This document shows, piece by piece, positions 10,484 through 20,478 of a DNA stretch of 64,000 nucleotides (positions are counted from its first letter, which is position 1; each line of letters opens with the position of its first letter). A model generated the notes under the pieces. The model had not been told where the DNA came from. It saw only the letters and a program-made list of their open reading frames with translations, and searched no databases. The DNA lies in contig JAUOPI010000005.1 in the NCBI GenBank assembly GCA_030546905.1, positions 1 through 64,000 on the forward strand, read 5' to 3'. The stretch comes from Granulosicoccaceae sp. 1_MG-2023 (GTDB taxonomy: Bacteria > Pseudomonadota > Gammaproteobacteria > Granulosicoccales > Granulosicoccaceae). The translations under genes and the position numbers were made by a program.

Positions 10484-11236
10484 ATGTTTGACGAACTCAG
10501 TTTCATACAATCTCTCCTGGTCGGGCTGCTGTTTGTCTGGAGTGCTTTTGTCCGTTCCGGACTGGGCTTTGGCGGGGCGGCGCTGACCTTGCCGCTATTG
10601 CTGCTGGTGCACGATGACCCGTTGTTGTTTCTGCCGGTCATTGCAGTGCATCTGTTGATCTTTTCTTCGTGGACGGTAAATCGTGCCGCCGGCAGCGTCA
10701 ACTGGCCTTATTTACGCCGTTTACTGTTGATTCTGCTGATCCCCAAACTGGCCGGTGTGTACGGCCTGCTGAGTCTGCCGGCCAGCGCCATGACCGCGTT
10801 TGTCTACCTTGTCACCTTGGTCTATGCCGTCTCTTATGTGTTGAACCTGCACTGGCGGGGAGGGCGGCGATTTGATTTGCCGATTCTGTGTCTGGGTGGT
10901 TATATGAGCGGCGCTTCGCTGATCGGTGCGCCGCTGATTGTGGCCGTTGCCACCCGGCAGCTGGCACCCGCACAATTGCGCACTACACTGTTCGTCCTTT
11001 GGTTTATTCTCGTGGCCGTAAAGATGGCCGCGTTTATTGTTGCCGGTGTGGATTTGCAGTTGCAGGCAGCGCTGCTATTGTTACTGCCGGCGATGGCCGG
11101 GCATTGGCTGGGCGAACGCCTGCACCGGCGGATGCTGGCCGGTGGTCAGACGCAGCTGATTCGCTGGATCGGAGGCGGCTTGATTGTCGTGTCCCTGGTC
11201 GGCCTGGGGCGTCTGATGACTGACTATCTACTTTGA
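10484..11236 (+). CDS. TSUP family (TauE/SafE-like) membrane permease
   Basis: 250 aa, about eight predicted membrane helices, of the sulfite exporter TauE/SafE family, whose members move small sulfur-containing or organic anions. The N-terminal half has the family pattern GLGFGGAALTLPLLLL and the second half repeats it as GGYMSGASLIGAPLIVA. The substrate cannot be told from the sequence. The following lipoprotein gene starts 20 bases after its stop, so the two may be co-transcribed. Confidence 0.85.
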   Translation: MFDELSFIQSLLVGLLFVWSAFVRSGLGFGGAALTLPLLLLVHDDPLLFLPVIAVHLLIFSSWTVNRAAGSVNWPYLRRLLLILLIPKLAGVYGLLSLPASAMTAFVYLVTLVYAVSYVLNLHWRGGRRFDLPILCLGGYMSGASLIGAPLIVAVATRQLAPAQLRTTLFVLWFILVAVKMAAFIVAGVDLQLQAALLLLLPAMAGHWLGERLHRRMLAGGQTQLIRWIGGGLIVVSLVGLGRLMTDYLL

Positions 11237-11256
11237 TTTTTTGACAGGATATAAAC

Positions 11257-12000
11257 ATGAAACACACTTTCGGGCAGGTTTTCCTCGTATCCGCCGCATT
11301 AACGCTGACAGCCTGCAGCAGCTCCGGCGAGCTGGTTGAAAAGCTCCAGGAGTCGGCCGGCAGCGTGCTCAGCGCTTCAAGCGACGGCAGTCTGTCCACG
11401 TCGGAAATTGCAGCAGGCCTTAAAGAGGCGCTCACCAAAGGCACCGGCGACGTGGTTGCGCAGTTGGGCCAGACCGGTGGTTTCAGTGACAATGACCTGA
11501 TTCGGATTCCCTTGCCGTCGTCGCTGCAAACGGCCAAGGATTTCGCTGACCGCTTCGGTATGGGCAGCAGCTTCACCGAGCTGGAAGACAAACTGAACGA
11601 GGCCGCTGAACTGGCCACACCCAAAGCCAAAAGTCTCTTTGTCAGTGCCATCAACGACATGACGGTGACCGATGCGCGGTCCATTCTGGAAGGTTCGGAC
11701 GACGCGGCCACGCGTTACTTTGAAGAATCCATGTCCGACCGTCTGGCTGAAGAAATGCGGCCGGTGGTGGAGTCATCGCTTTCGGAAGTGGGCGCGGTGA
11801 GCACATTTAACAGCCTGCTGTCCAAATACGAGAGCATTCCCGGTGCGCCGGACCTTGATGCGGACCTGACCGGTCATGTGGTCGATGGCGGTATCGACGG
11901 GATCTTCGAGTATGTCGCTGAAGAAGAAAAAGCGATCCGTGAAAATCCTGCCGCCCGCACGACAGAACTGCTGCAACGCGTTTTCGGCAGCGACGAGTAA
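11257..12000 (+). CDS. DUF4197 lipoprotein
   Basis: 247 aa. The N-terminus MKHTFGQVFLVSAALTLTAC is a lipoprotein signal with lipobox LTAC, so the mature protein is probably anchored in the outer membrane facing the periplasm. The body matches DUF4197: LKEALTKGTGDVVAQLGQTGGF, IRIPLPSSLQTA, LNEAAELATPKAKSLF and ATRYFEESMSDRL. Function unknown. AGGATATAAAC precedes the ATG. Confidence 0.88.
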   Translation: MKHTFGQVFLVSAALTLTACSSSGELVEKLQESAGSVLSASSDGSLSTSEIAAGLKEALTKGTGDVVAQLGQTGGFSDNDLIRIPLPSSLQTAKDFADRFGMGSSFTELEDKLNEAAELATPKAKSLFVSAINDMTVTDARSILEGSDDAATRYFEESMSDRLAEEMRPVVESSLSEVGAVSTFNSLLSKYESIPGAPDLDADLTGHVVDGGIDGIFEYVAEEEKAIRENPAARTTELLQRVFGSDE

Positions 12001-12007
12001 GCCGGGA

Positions 12008-12045
12008 ACTGCCCGTCCCGCTGGTATTCTGGCGTGACGGGCAGT
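12008..12045 (+). terminator. Hairpin after the DUF4197 gene
   Basis: Inverted repeat ACTGCCCGTC/GACGGGCAGT around an 18-base loop just after the stop codon. No T tract. Possible weak terminator upstream of fabA. Confidence 0.4.
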
Positions 12046-12094
12046 ATCGCGTTACTATGCGACGTTTTTCACCTGCAACCAAAGTACACGACGA

Positions 12095-12610
12095 ATGATG
12101 AATCAGAACTCCTTTACGCGGGAGGAATTGCTTGCCTGCGGCCGCGGCGAACTCTTTGGCGAGGGCAATGCCCGCCTGCCGTTGCCGAATATGCTGATGA
12201 TTGACCGCATCACTGAAATTACAGCCGATGGCGGCGAGCAGGGTAAAGGCTTTATCCGAGCAGAACTTGATATCCACCCGGAGCTCTGGTTCTTTGATTG
12301 TCATTTCGAGTCCGATCCGGTGATGCCCGGCTGCCTTGGTCTCGATGCGATGTGGCAGCTGGTCGGTTTCTTTCTGGGCTGGAAAGGCAATCCGGGGCGC
12401 GGGCGCGCACTGGGCAGCGGCGAAGTGAAGTTCTTCGGCCAGGTTCTGCCGACCGCCAAGCTGGTTACCTACGAACTGCAGATCAAACGACTGATCGAGC
12501 GCAAACTGGTGATGGGTATAGCTGACGGGCGTATGCTGGTCGATGGTCGTGAGATTTACACGGCGAAGGACCTGCGCGTCGGCCTGTTTACCTCGACCGA
12601 TAATTTCTGA
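12095..12610 (+). CDS. fabA: 3-hydroxydecanoyl-ACP dehydratase/isomerase FabA
   Basis: Makes the cis-3-decenoyl-ACP branch point of anaerobic unsaturated fatty acid synthesis in the cytoplasm. 171 aa, the standard length. The catalytic His70 and Asp84 sit in [16 protein letters not shown], at the same numbers as in E. coli. It is 31 bases upstream of fabB, forming the fabAB operon typical of Pseudomonas-like gammaproteobacteria. No convincing FabR or DesT operator was recognised upstream. Confidence 0.98.
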   Translation: MMNQNSFTREELLACGRGELFGEGNARLPLPNMLMIDRITEITADGGEQGKGFIRAELDIHPELWFFDCHFESDPVMPGCLGLDAMWQLVGFFLGWKGNPGRGRALGSGEVKFFGQVLPTAKLVTYELQIKRLIERKLVMGIADGRMLVDGREIYTAKDLRVGLFTSTDNF

Positions 12611-12641
12611 CACACCGCATCATCAGATTGGGGAGTTCAAC

Positions 12642-13865
12642 ATGCGCAGAGTAGTAGTGACCGGCATCGGTATTGTTTCCTGCCTTGGCAACGACAAAGA
12701 CACCGTCACCGCGGCGCTGAAAAACGGCACTTCCGGCATCAGCTTCCGTGAAGACTATGCCGCGCGGGGGATGCGTAGCCATGTCGCAGCGGCACCGACG
12801 ATTGACCTGAAAGAACATATTGACCGCAAACAGTTGCGTTTTATGGGCCCGGCTGCGGCCTATGCCTATATCGCCATGCAACGCGCGATTGAAGATGCCG
12901 GACTGAGCGAGTCCGAGGTGTCCAACGTACGGACCGGAATTATCGCCGGTTCCGGCGGTGCCTCGTCGGCCAGTCAGGTCGAAGCCGCCGATATCCTGCG
13001 TGAGAAAGGTTTACGGCGGGTCGGTCCGTATCGTGTCACCCAGACCATGGGCAGCACGGTTTCGGCTTGTCTGGCCACGCCGTTCCGCATTAAAGGCGTG
13101 AACTACTCCATCTCATCGGCCTGCTCGACCAGTGCGCATTGCATCGGCAACGCCATGGAACAGATCCAGCTCGGCAAGCAGGATGTGGTCTTTGCCGGCG
13201 GCGGTGAAGAAGAACACTGGACGCTGAGTTCACTGTTCGACGCCATGGGCGCCCTGTCCACGTCCTACAACGATACGCCGGAAAAAGCCTCGCGGGCCTA
13301 TGACGCCAAGCGCGACGGATTTGTTATCGCCGGTGGCGGCGGCATGCTGGTGATCGAAGAACTCGAACACGCCAAAGCGCGTGGCGCGACCATCTATGCT
13401 GAGCTGACCGGTTACGGCGCCACCTCTGACGGCCATGATATGGTCGCGCCTTCCGGTGAGGGTGCTGTGCGCTGCATGCAGCAGGCCATGGCCATGAGTG
13501 GCGGCGATGCGCCGGTTAACTACATTAACGCCCACGGCACCAGCACGCCGGTAGGTGATATCGCCGAGCTGCGCGCAGTGCGTGAGGCTTTCCCGGACGG
13601 TATCCCGGTGGTGTCTTCGACCAAATCCCTGACCGGCCATTCTCTCGGTGCGGCCGGCGTGCAGGAAGCGATCTATACGCTGCTGATGCAACAGGGGGAT
13701 TTTATCGCCGCATCGGCCAATATCGAGACGCTGGACGCCGACGCTGAGGGTGTGCCGATCGCGCTGGAGCGGATCGATAACGCCGGGCTTGAGCGGGTGA
13801 TGTCGAACAGCTTCGGTTTCGGCGGCACTAACGCCTGCCTGATCTTCGATCGTTACAAAGGCTGA
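12642..13865 (+). CDS. fabB: Beta-ketoacyl-ACP synthase I FabB
   Basis: Elongates cis-3-decenoyl-ACP from FabA, giving unsaturated fatty acids. 407 aa. The ATG before [15 protein letters not shown] is preceded by GGGGAG; the frame is open upstream through fabA but that is an overlap. Catalytic residues are visible: Cys161 in [10 protein letters not shown], and the two histidines in [11 protein letters not shown] and [12 protein letters not shown]. Forms an operon with fabA and converges on srkA. Confidence 0.98.
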   Translation: MRRVVVTGIGIVSCLGNDKDTVTAALKNGTSGISFREDYAARGMRSHVAAAPTIDLKEHIDRKQLRFMGPAAAYAYIAMQRAIEDAGLSESEVSNVRTGIIAGSGGASSASQVEAADILREKGLRRVGPYRVTQTMGSTVSACLATPFRIKGVNYSISSACSTSAHCIGNAMEQIQLGKQDVVFAGGGEEEHWTLSSLFDAMGALSTSYNDTPEKASRAYDAKRDGFVIAGGGGMLVIEELEHAKARGATIYAELTGYGATSDGHDMVAPSGEGAVRCMQQAMAMSGGDAPVNYINAHGTSTPVGDIAELRAVREAFPDGIPVVSSTKSLTGHSLGAAGVQEAIYTLLMQQGDFIAASANIETLDADAEGVPIALERIDNAGLERVMSNSFGFGGTNACLIFDRYKG

Positions 13866-13874
13866 TACGGCCGG

Positions 13875-13902
13875 CCGGACCTGATCACCAGATCAGGTCC
13901 GG
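13875..13902. terminator. Perfect hairpin shared by convergent fabB and srkA
   Basis: A 12-bp perfect stem, CCGGACCTGATC/GATCAGGTCCGG, with an ACCA loop. It contains the srkA stop codon (13885-13887) and its last codons. No T tract on either strand. Its position suggests it ends or protects both transcripts. Confidence 0.6.
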
Positions 13903-14874
13903 TTCATCCATCGCGGCGCGCTGTTCGCGTAGCGCCAGAATATGATCATCCCAGAAGCGCGCACTGGCAAACCACGGGAAGGCCTGCTGGAATGCCGGAT
14001 CTTCCCAGCGTCGCGCCAACCAGGCGGCATAATACAACTGCCGTAAGGCACGCAGAGCTTCGACCAGATGCAGCTCGCGCGGATCAAACTCCCGGAACTC
14101 TTCATAGCCGCATAGCAGATCCGCCAGTCTGGCACTGCGGTATTGCCGGTCGCCGGAAAGAAACAGCCACAAATCCTGTATTGCCGGACCGTTGCAACAA
14201 TCATCCAGATCCACGATATGCGGCGTGCCGTCGCGCCACAGCAGATTGCCCGGGTGTAAATCACCGTGAATGCGCAATTGCCGGACTGCGCTGGCGTGGG
14301 CGAAACGCTCGCGGACCGCGGCCAGCAGATCCGTGCTGATGGCGCGGTAACTGGCTTGTAGTTCGCGCGGCAGGTGCGGGGAATCGAGCAGAAAGTTTAC
14401 CGAGTCCTCGCCCAGACGTTTGACGTTGAGCTGCGGGCGGTGAACAAATTCACATTGCTCGCCGATCAGGTGCAGACGCGCGACAAAGCGGCCGATGACT
14501 TCCAACTGACCGGGGTTATCCAGCTCCGGGGCACGGCCACCGCGTACCGGAAACAAGGCGAAACGGAACAGCCCGTGACGGAACAGGGTTTCACCGTTTT
14601 CATCGGCAAGCGGGGCGATAACGGGAATATCGGCGTCGGCCAGCTCACGCGAGAAACGGTGCTCTTCGCGAATAGCCTCATCGCTCCAGCGCTGCGGGCG
14701 ATAGAACTTGGCCACCAGCGGCGGCGCGTCTTCGATGCCGACACGGTACACGCGGTTTTCGTAGCTGTTCAGGGCCAGCGTGCGTCCGTCACAGAGTCTG
14801 CCGGTCGCTTCGATGGCGTCGAGAATCGCATCGGGCCCGAGTTGTTCGAATGCCCATTGCTCGTTGTGACTCAT
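13885..14874 (-). CDS. srkA: Stress response kinase A (SrkA/YihE)
   Basis: 329 aa, matching E. coli SrkA (328). A cytoplasmic Ser/Thr protein kinase of the choline-kinase-like fold, linked to Cpx stress and survival. Key residues: nucleotide-loop SYENRVYRVG, catalytic HGDLHPGNLLW, and metal-binding IVDLDDCCNGP. The start MSHNEQWAFEQLGPD is chosen by match to the family; the open frame extends about 55 codons upstream without family resemblance. Confidence 0.93.
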   Translation of the reverse strand: MSHNEQWAFEQLGPDAILDAIEATGRLCDGRTLALNSYENRVYRVGIEDAPPLVAKFYRPQRWSDEAIREEHRFSRELADADIPVIAPLADENGETLFRHGLFRFALFPVRGGRAPELDNPGQLEVIGRFVARLHLIGEQCEFVHRPQLNVKRLGEDSVNFLLDSPHLPRELQASYRAISTDLLAAVRERFAHASAVRQLRIHGDLHPGNLLWRDGTPHIVDLDDCCNGPAIQDLWLFLSGDRQYRSARLADLLCGYEEFREFDPRELHLVEALRALRQLYYAAWLARRWEDPAFQQAFPWFASARFWDDHILALREQRAAMDEPDLIW

Positions 14875-15365
14875 ACTGACCTGCCTGACGCGGTTCAAAT
14901 GTGGCGAAATGTTTAGATTTTGGCTTAAAAGCGCATAACTTTTGGACAAATCATCGTGATTCGACCAAAATACGCAGATCACGGATGACAACGGGTGTAT
15001 TTGCCACGGAAACGGCAGCCCGGTTCCCACCGAGAGCGGCATTATCCGCTTTTAAACAGTGAATGTCGCTGTTTACTCGGCGAATCGGGTCTTCAACCGA
15101 CATTGCCTGCCGCCTGAAGCGGCCAATGTATCCTGAGCGTTCCGCGCTGTGATGCCGGGACCGCCGCACGAATAAAAGCGGAAAACCATCGGGTTCTCCT
15201 GCTACCGGCCACAATGCAAAGGCCCGCCGCTCGGCTGGGCGTCTGGCCGTACCTGCTTAATACATTTGCACGACTGGAACCGGGCGCGCCCAGGGCTGCG
15301 CTGTTCTATGTCTTTTTTATATAGGCCTGCCCACGCGCGGGCGTGTCAGAGAGAAGTCCGGGATA
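14875..15365. other. Intergenic region between srkA and accB
   Basis: About 490 bases without a recognisable gene, lying between divergent srkA and accB. It contains an AT-rich stretch near 14900-14960 that may hold the srkA promoter and another near 15305-15325 (TTTTTTATATAGG) just upstream of accB. In many gammaproteobacteria aroQ lies immediately before accB; no type II dehydroquinase sequence is present here. Confidence 0.5.
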
Positions 15366-15815
15366 ATGATGGATATCAGAAAAGTAAAAAAACTCATCGA
15401 GTTACTCGAAGAATCAGCCGTATCAGAAATTGAAATCAAAGAAGGCGAGGATTCCGTTCGCATCAGCCGTGGCGTGCCCGCCGCTGCAGCTCCTGCGCCG
15501 GTGCCGGTAGCGGCTGTCGCGCCGGCCCCGGTCGCCGCAGCGCCTGCACCGGCCGAACGCGAAGAAGATGCCCTGCCGGAAGGCAATATTGTTGAGTCGC
15601 CGATGGTCGGTACCTTCTACCGTGCCTCTTCGCCGGGCGCCAAGCCCTTCGTCGAAGTCGGTCAGGAAGTCAAAGCCGGTGACACGGTTTGTATTATTGA
15701 AGCGATGAAAATCCTCAACCAGATCGAAGCTGAAGTCTCCGGAACGGTCAAAGCCGTACTGGTCGAAAACGGCCAGCCTGTCGAGTTCGGCGAGCCGCTG
15801 ATCGTCATTGCCTGA
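15366..15815 (+). CDS. accB: Biotin carboxyl carrier protein of acetyl-CoA carboxylase
   Basis: Carries biotin for acetyl-CoA carboxylase, the first committed step of fatty acid synthesis. 149 aa (148 if the second ATG at 15369 is used). N-terminal helix [15 protein letters not shown], an Ala/Pro-rich flexible linker (about 38-63), and the biotinyl domain with Lys115 in EAMKILNQI. It is followed by accC after 17 bases. Confidence 0.97.
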   Translation: MMDIRKVKKLIELLEESAVSEIEIKEGEDSVRISRGVPAAAAPAPVPVAAVAPAPVAAAPAPAEREEDALPEGNIVESPMVGTFYRASSPGAKPFVEVGQEVKAGDTVCIIEAMKILNQIEAEVSGTVKAVLVENGQPVEFGEPLIVIA

Positions 15816-15832
15816 GCTGAGCGGGAATAATC

Positions 15833-17173
15833 ATGTTTGAGAAAGTTCTGATTGCCAATCGCGGCGAGATAGCATTGCGCATTTTGCGCTGCTGCCGCGA
15901 TCTCGGCATTAAAACGGTGGCGGTGTATTCCACCGCGGACCGCGACCTGAAGCACGTACGTCTGGCCGATGAGGCCGTTTGTATCGGGCCGCCGTCGTCG
16001 ACTGACAGCTACCTGAATATTCCGGCGATTATCAGCGCCGCGGAAATCACCAGCGCCGATGCAGTGCATCCGGGTTATGGCTTTCTGGCGGAAAATGCCG
16101 ATTTTGCCGAGCGCGTTGAGTCCAGTGGTTTTACCTTTATCGGACCGACCCCGCAGGTCATCCGCACCATGGGTGACAAAGTCAGTGCGATTCGCGAAAT
16201 GCGCGCCGCCGGCGTGCCCTGTGTGCCGGGCTCGGACGGTCCTCTGGGTAAGGATGAGGACAAAAACAAATCGCTGGCGCGCGAAATCGGCTATCCGGTG
16301 ATTGTCAAAGCCGCCGGTGGCGGTGGCGGCCGCGGTATGCGTGTGGTGCGCGGCGAGGATGAGCTGATCGAGTCCATCGCAATGACTCAGGCCGAGGCCG
16401 GCGCGGCCTTCGGTAACCCGACGGTATATATGGAAAAATACCTCGAAACACCGCGTCATGTGGAGTTTCAGGTGCTGGCCGACACGCACGGCAACGCCAT
16501 CCATCTGGGCGAGCGTGACTGCTCCATGCAGCGTCGCCACCAGAAAGTTGTCGAAGAAGCGCCGGCACCGGGGATTTCCGAGGCCATGCGCAACGACATC
16601 GGCGCGCGTTGTGTTGAAGCCTGTAAACGGATCGGCTACCGCGGTGCCGGCACCTTTGAATTCCTGTATGAAAACGGCGAGTTCTATTTCATCGAAATGA
16701 ACACCCGTGTGCAGGTCGAACATCCGGTTACCGAAATGGTCACAGGCGTCGACATTATCAAGGCGCAGCTGTTGGTCGCCGCCGGCGAACCTTTGCCTTA
16801 TAAGCAGTCGGATATCCAGATCAAAGGACATGCTTTCGAGTGCCGGGTCAACGCCGAAGATCCCAACAACTTTATGCCAAGTCCGGGCATGATCAAGCAA
16901 TTCCATCCGCCCGGTGGTCTTGGTGTACGGGTCGATTCGCACATCTATAATGGTTATGTCGTACCGCCCAATTATGATTCGATGATCGGCAAGCTGATCG
17001 TCTACGGCAATACGCGCGAATCGGCTGCTGCCCGCATGAGCGGGGCGCTCAGCGAAGTCTTTATCGACGGTATCAAGACCAATATCCCGCTGCACCGGGA
17101 TATCTTTGAGGATGAGAACTTCCTCGCCGGAGGTACGGACATTCACTACCTTGAGAAAAAACTGGGTCTCTGA
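15833..17173 (+). CDS. accC: Biotin carboxylase AccC
   Basis: ATP-grasp enzyme that carboxylates biotin on AccB. 446 aa, standard. Seen: N-terminal [21 protein letters not shown]-binding loop [14 protein letters not shown], catalytic region [14 protein letters not shown], and the C-terminal biotin carboxylase domain [17 protein letters not shown]. Forms the accBC operon; prmA follows after 5 bases. Confidence 0.98.
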   Translation: MFEKVLIANRGEIALRILRCCRDLGIKTVAVYSTADRDLKHVRLADEAVCIGPPSSTDSYLNIPAIISAAEITSADAVHPGYGFLAENADFAERVESSGFTFIGPTPQVIRTMGDKVSAIREMRAAGVPCVPGSDGPLGKDEDKNKSLAREIGYPVIVKAAGGGGGRGMRVVRGEDELIESIAMTQAEAGAAFGNPTVYMEKYLETPRHVEFQVLADTHGNAIHLGERDCSMQRRHQKVVEEAPAPGISEAMRNDIGARCVEACKRIGYRGAGTFEFLYENGEFYFIEMNTRVQVEHPVTEMVTGVDIIKAQLLVAAGEPLPYKQSDIQIKGHAFECRVNAEDPNNFMPSPGMIKQFHPPGGLGVRVDSHIYNGYVVPPNYDSMIGKLIVYGNTRESAAARMSGALSEVFIDGIKTNIPLHRDIFEDENFLAGGTDIHYLEKKLGL

Positions 17174-17178
17174 CGTCT

Positions 17179-18075
17179 ATGACTAAAACAGGTGGACTGC
17201 CCTGGCCGCAGGTGGTGATCAATGTGCCGCTTGCTCACGCCGAAGAAACCGAAGCGGCATTTTTCGATGCCGGCGCGCTTTCGGTAACCTACCTCGATGA
17301 AGAGGATCAGCCGGTGCTGGAACCGGCGCCGGGCGAAGTCCGCCTGTGGGACAAGTTGCAAGTGGTCGCCTTGTTTGAACAGGGCCGGCCTGAGGCCGAA
17401 GTACGTGAAGTGGTCTGCAACTGTCTGCAGCTGGACGAATTGCCCGAGGGCGCATTTACCCTGGTCGAAGACGAGCAGTGGGAGCGGGCCTGGATGGATC
17501 AGTTCGGGCCGATGCGTTTCGGTTCGCGGCTGTGGATCTGTCCCTCGCACTGCGAGCCCGAAGATCCGGACGCAGTAAATCTGCGTCTGGATCCGGGCTT
17601 GGCTTTTGGTACAGGGACCCATGCGACTACCGCGCTGTGTCTGCAATGGCTGGACTCGGCGCGCCTGCGCGGACGCTCTGTGCTGGACTTCGGTTGCGGC
17701 TCCGGCGTGCTGGCGATTGCGGCATTGTTGCTCGGTGCCGCCTCGGCGCAAGGCACTGATATTGACCCGCAGGCCATGCAGGCGAGCCACGAAAATGCAC
17801 TGCTCAATAACGTGGCTGAAAGTCTCTCGCTGGTATCGGCCGAGGATTTAGCCGATAATCAATACGATATCATCGTCGCAAACATCCTGTTTCAACCCTT
17901 GTGCGAGCTGAAAAGCGTCTTTGCCGCACATCTGCCCTCAGGTGGCGAGCTTGTGATGTCGGGTGTGTTGGAAGAGCAGGCCGACGAGCTCCTTGAGCAC
18001 TACGCCGACGACTTCCGGATCGATTCCGTAGAGTGTCTCGACGGATGGGTGCGGGTGGTAGCACAGCGACGATGA
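17179..18075 (+). CDS. prmA: Ribosomal protein L11 methyltransferase PrmA
   Basis: SAM-dependent trimethylation of L11 lysines and N-terminus. 298 aa, family length. N-terminal substrate domain (about 1-60), then a class I methyltransferase fold with LDFGCGSGVLAIAA and IVANILFQPL motifs. Its ATG lies 5 bases after the accC stop, so it is part of the same operon. Confidence 0.96.
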   Translation: MTKTGGLPWPQVVINVPLAHAEETEAAFFDAGALSVTYLDEEDQPVLEPAPGEVRLWDKLQVVALFEQGRPEAEVREVVCNCLQLDELPEGAFTLVEDEQWERAWMDQFGPMRFGSRLWICPSHCEPEDPDAVNLRLDPGLAFGTGTHATTALCLQWLDSARLRGRSVLDFGCGSGVLAIAALLLGAASAQGTDIDPQAMQASHENALLNNVAESLSLVSAEDLADNQYDIIVANILFQPLCELKSVFAAHLPSGGELVMSGVLEEQADELLEHYADDFRIDSVECLDGWVRVVAQRR

Positions 18076-18150
18076 CAGCATAGCCGCGCGCCTCTGTGGT
18101 GGCGGCGTGGTTTCGTCATCACAGCCCATAACCACGGTACCAAGCGCCTG

Positions 18151-19344
18151 ATGGAAACACTGCAAACGCCGGCGACGGTGCAGACCCGCTGCCCCAACTG
18201 CCAGACAGTTTTTGAGCTCTCTGACGAGGTCATTAGCGCCGACGATCCGCGAGTCCGTTGCGGCGAGTGCCTGACCGTATTCAACTCCCGCGACAACCTG
18301 ATTGTCAGTTCTCTCTCGGACGACCTGCTGGTCGATCCCGACGACACCTTGCTGACCCCGATGGGGCCGGCCCGCGATGAAGATGCCCTGCTCGACGGGG
18401 ACAAAATGGTCTTCGATCCCGACGATACCCTCACCGACGAGATCGCCGAGGATGTGGATCTGTTTTCTGATGAGGCCGATCTGCCTGAAGTGGCCTACCT
18501 CGACGACGAGGAAATCCCGGAAATCGACATCAGCGCCATGCAGGCCGCAGAAGATCAGTTCGATACCACCTTGTTCGATGATGTGTATTTTGAGGACGAG
18601 GCCGAGATCATCGGTGAAGCGACCCGGGCCGAGGGTGATCTGCCGGACGCGGCGGTGCCGCCGGAGCCGATCCCCGACATCTTCGCCAGAATGGCCAACT
18701 CGGAATATGACGAGGCGCCCGGCAGTGATGCGCTGGCCTCGCCGGACAATGAGCCCGACGCCGAAAGCGCGCAGGAGCCGTTTTGCGGCCCTGTGCAAGA
18801 GGCGGCTGAGGAGCTTGTGCCGGAGACAGACGAGGAGCCTTTTGCCGGTCCGGCCGCCGGTGTTTATGCCTCACCGGCGGAAGTGGCCGATGCCCGCGGT
18901 GTCTGGCTGCGCCGGGCTGTGATGGCCGCGGTGCTGGTGATCGGCCTGGGCGGGCTGTATCTGTACTCGGTGCGTGATTCCGGCGGTGTGCCGGGCCAGG
19001 CCGCCTGTGCCGGCGGTGATTGCGCCGCTGCCGGGCTGAAAGATCAGCTTAAGGTGGTGCGCCGGACTGTCTACTCGCATCCGCGCGTGGCCGATGCTCT
19101 GGTGATCAATGTGGTGTTCCGGAACGAGGCCGACCAGGCTCAGCCTTATCCGGTGCTGGATATCAGCATGTCCGATATCCGTGGCGCTGTGGTGGCGGCG
19201 CGGCAGTTCCAGCCCTACGAGTATTTGCGTCTGAATGACGGCACCTTGCCCGGCGAAATCGCCGCCGGCGATGTGGTCGATGTCAGTCTGGAGATTGTCG
19301 ACCCAGGCGATAACGCGCGCTCCTTCGAGCTGGCTTTCCGTTAA
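18151..19344 (+). CDS. Zinc-ribbon DUF3426 membrane protein
   Basis: 397 aa. N-terminal zinc ribbon (CPNC about residue 14, CGEC about 29; the family's MJ0042 finger), a long acidic, Asp/Glu-rich low-complexity stretch (about 50-245) with near-repeats such as DPDDTLLTP/DPDDTLTDE and EEPFCGPV/EEPFAGPA, one membrane helix (AVMAAVLVIGLGGLYLY, about 254-272), and a C-terminal DUF3426 domain (about 290-397). The finger and acidic part would face the cytoplasm. Function unknown. It keeps the usual place between prmA and dusB. The acidic insert appears long for the family. Confidence 0.88.
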   Translation: METLQTPATVQTRCPNCQTVFELSDEVISADDPRVRCGECLTVFNSRDNLIVSSLSDDLLVDPDDTLLTPMGPARDEDALLDGDKMVFDPDDTLTDEIAEDVDLFSDEADLPEVAYLDDEEIPEIDISAMQAAEDQFDTTLFDDVYFEDEAEIIGEATRAEGDLPDAAVPPEPIPDIFARMANSEYDEAPGSDALASPDNEPDAESAQEPFCGPVQEAAEELVPETDEEPFAGPAAGVYASPAEVADARGVWLRRAVMAAVLVIGLGGLYLYSVRDSGGVPGQAACAGGDCAAAGLKDQLKVVRRTVYSHPRVADALVINVVFRNEADQAQPYPVLDISMSDIRGAVVAARQFQPYEYLRLNDGTLPGEIAAGDVVDVSLEIVDPGDNARSFELAFR

Positions 19345-19467
19345 GCCGCCGGCGTAATGCCGGCCGGTTTCAATCGCATTTTTACCCCTTCGGATAAGCT
19401 GTTTGCGACTTTCACCGCGGGCTGAAAGTCGCTATTATCGCTAGCCCCCTTAGCGAAAATTTCACTT

Positions 19468-20478
19468 ATGCAGATTGGTCCTTACCGCATCGGAGTGCCG
19501 TTGGTACTTGCGCCCATGGCGGGTATTACCGACGCGCCGTTTCGCGCGATCTGTGAGGAGCAGGGGGCGGGGCTGACCGTGTCGGAGATGATCTCGGCCG
19601 ATACGTCCTTGTATGCGTCCGATAAGACGCGCAGCCGTCTGGTGCGGCAGAATGTCGGTGAACGGCCCCATTCGGTACAGATTGTCGGCTCTGAACCGGC
19701 GCAGATCGCACAGGCCGCACAACTGAACGTGCAGGCCGGCGCGCAAATTATCGACATCAATATGGGATGCCCGGCCAAGAAGGTTTGCCGTAAGGCCGCC
19801 GGTTCGGCACTGTTGTCCGATGAGCCGCTGGTCGAGGCTATTTTGCGTGCTGCGGTGGCGGCCGTGGATGTGCCGGTAACCCTGAAAATCCGCACCGGCC
19901 CGGACCGGCAAAACCGGAATGGGGTCAGGGTTGCAAAAATCGCCGAAGACGCCGGGATCGCGGCGCTGACCGTGCACGGGCGGACCCGGGCTGACCGCTT
20001 CACCGGCGAAGCCGAGTACGACACCATCGCCGCCATTGTCGATGCCGTCTCGATACCGGTGATCGCCAACGGTGACATCCGCAGTGCCGCCGATGCCGTG
20101 CGTGTGCGCGACTACACAGGCGCCGCTGCCGTGATGATCGGCCGCGCCGCACAGGGTAATCCGTGGATCTTCCGTGAAGCGGCTGCCGCACTGCAGGGCC
20201 TGGCTTTGCCCGCACCGCCGGACGCCGGCGAAATCCACCGCACGCTGGTGCGGCATCTTGAGGGGCTGTATGCCTTGCACGGGCAATACCGCGGCGTGCG
20301 CATCGCGCGCAAGCATATTGCCTGGTATTGCCGCGAGCGCAGCGGCGTGGCGGCGTTTCGCAACGAGATCAACAAAATCGACTCGATAGAAGGGCAGTTG
20401 GCCCGCATCGACCACTTTTTCAGCGCAACGGAATGCCGCGCACCGTGTCCGCCGGACACGCGGGAAAATGCAGCATGA
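19468..20478 (+). CDS. dusB: tRNA-dihydrouridine synthase B
   Basis: FMN enzyme that reduces uridine to dihydrouridine in tRNA (position 17 in E. coli). 336 aa. Signatures: LVLAPMAGITDAPFR at the N-terminus, catalytic Cys in NMGCPAKKVCRKAAGSALL, TVHGRTRADRFTG, and FMN-binding PVIANGDIRSA with GRAAQGNPWIF. The stop overlaps the fis ATG by ATGA, giving the classical dusB-fis operon of gammaproteobacteria. Confidence 0.97.
   Translation: MQIGPYRIGVPLVLAPMAGITDAPFRAICEEQGAGLTVSEMISADTSLYASDKTRSRLVRQNVGERPHSVQIVGSEPAQIAQAAQLNVQAGAQIIDINMGCPAKKVCRKAAGSALLSDEPLVEAILRAAVAAVDVPVTLKIRTGPDRQNRNGVRVAKIAEDAGIAALTVHGRTRADRFTGEAEYDTIAAIVDAVSIPVIANGDIRSAADAVRVRDYTGAAAVMIGRAAQGNPWIFREAAAALQGLALPAPPDAGEIHRTLVRHLEGLYALHGQYRGVRIARKHIAWYCRERSGVAAFRNEINKIDSIEGQLARIDHFFSATECRAPCPPDTRENAA

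Noticed and set aside
12046-12094. FabR/DesT operator upstream of fabA
   Set aside because: Only a short GTACAC match, no full palindrome.
15662-17146. 494-aa open frame antisense to accC
   Set aside because: Fully inside a highly conserved gene on the other strand; the translation has no family features.
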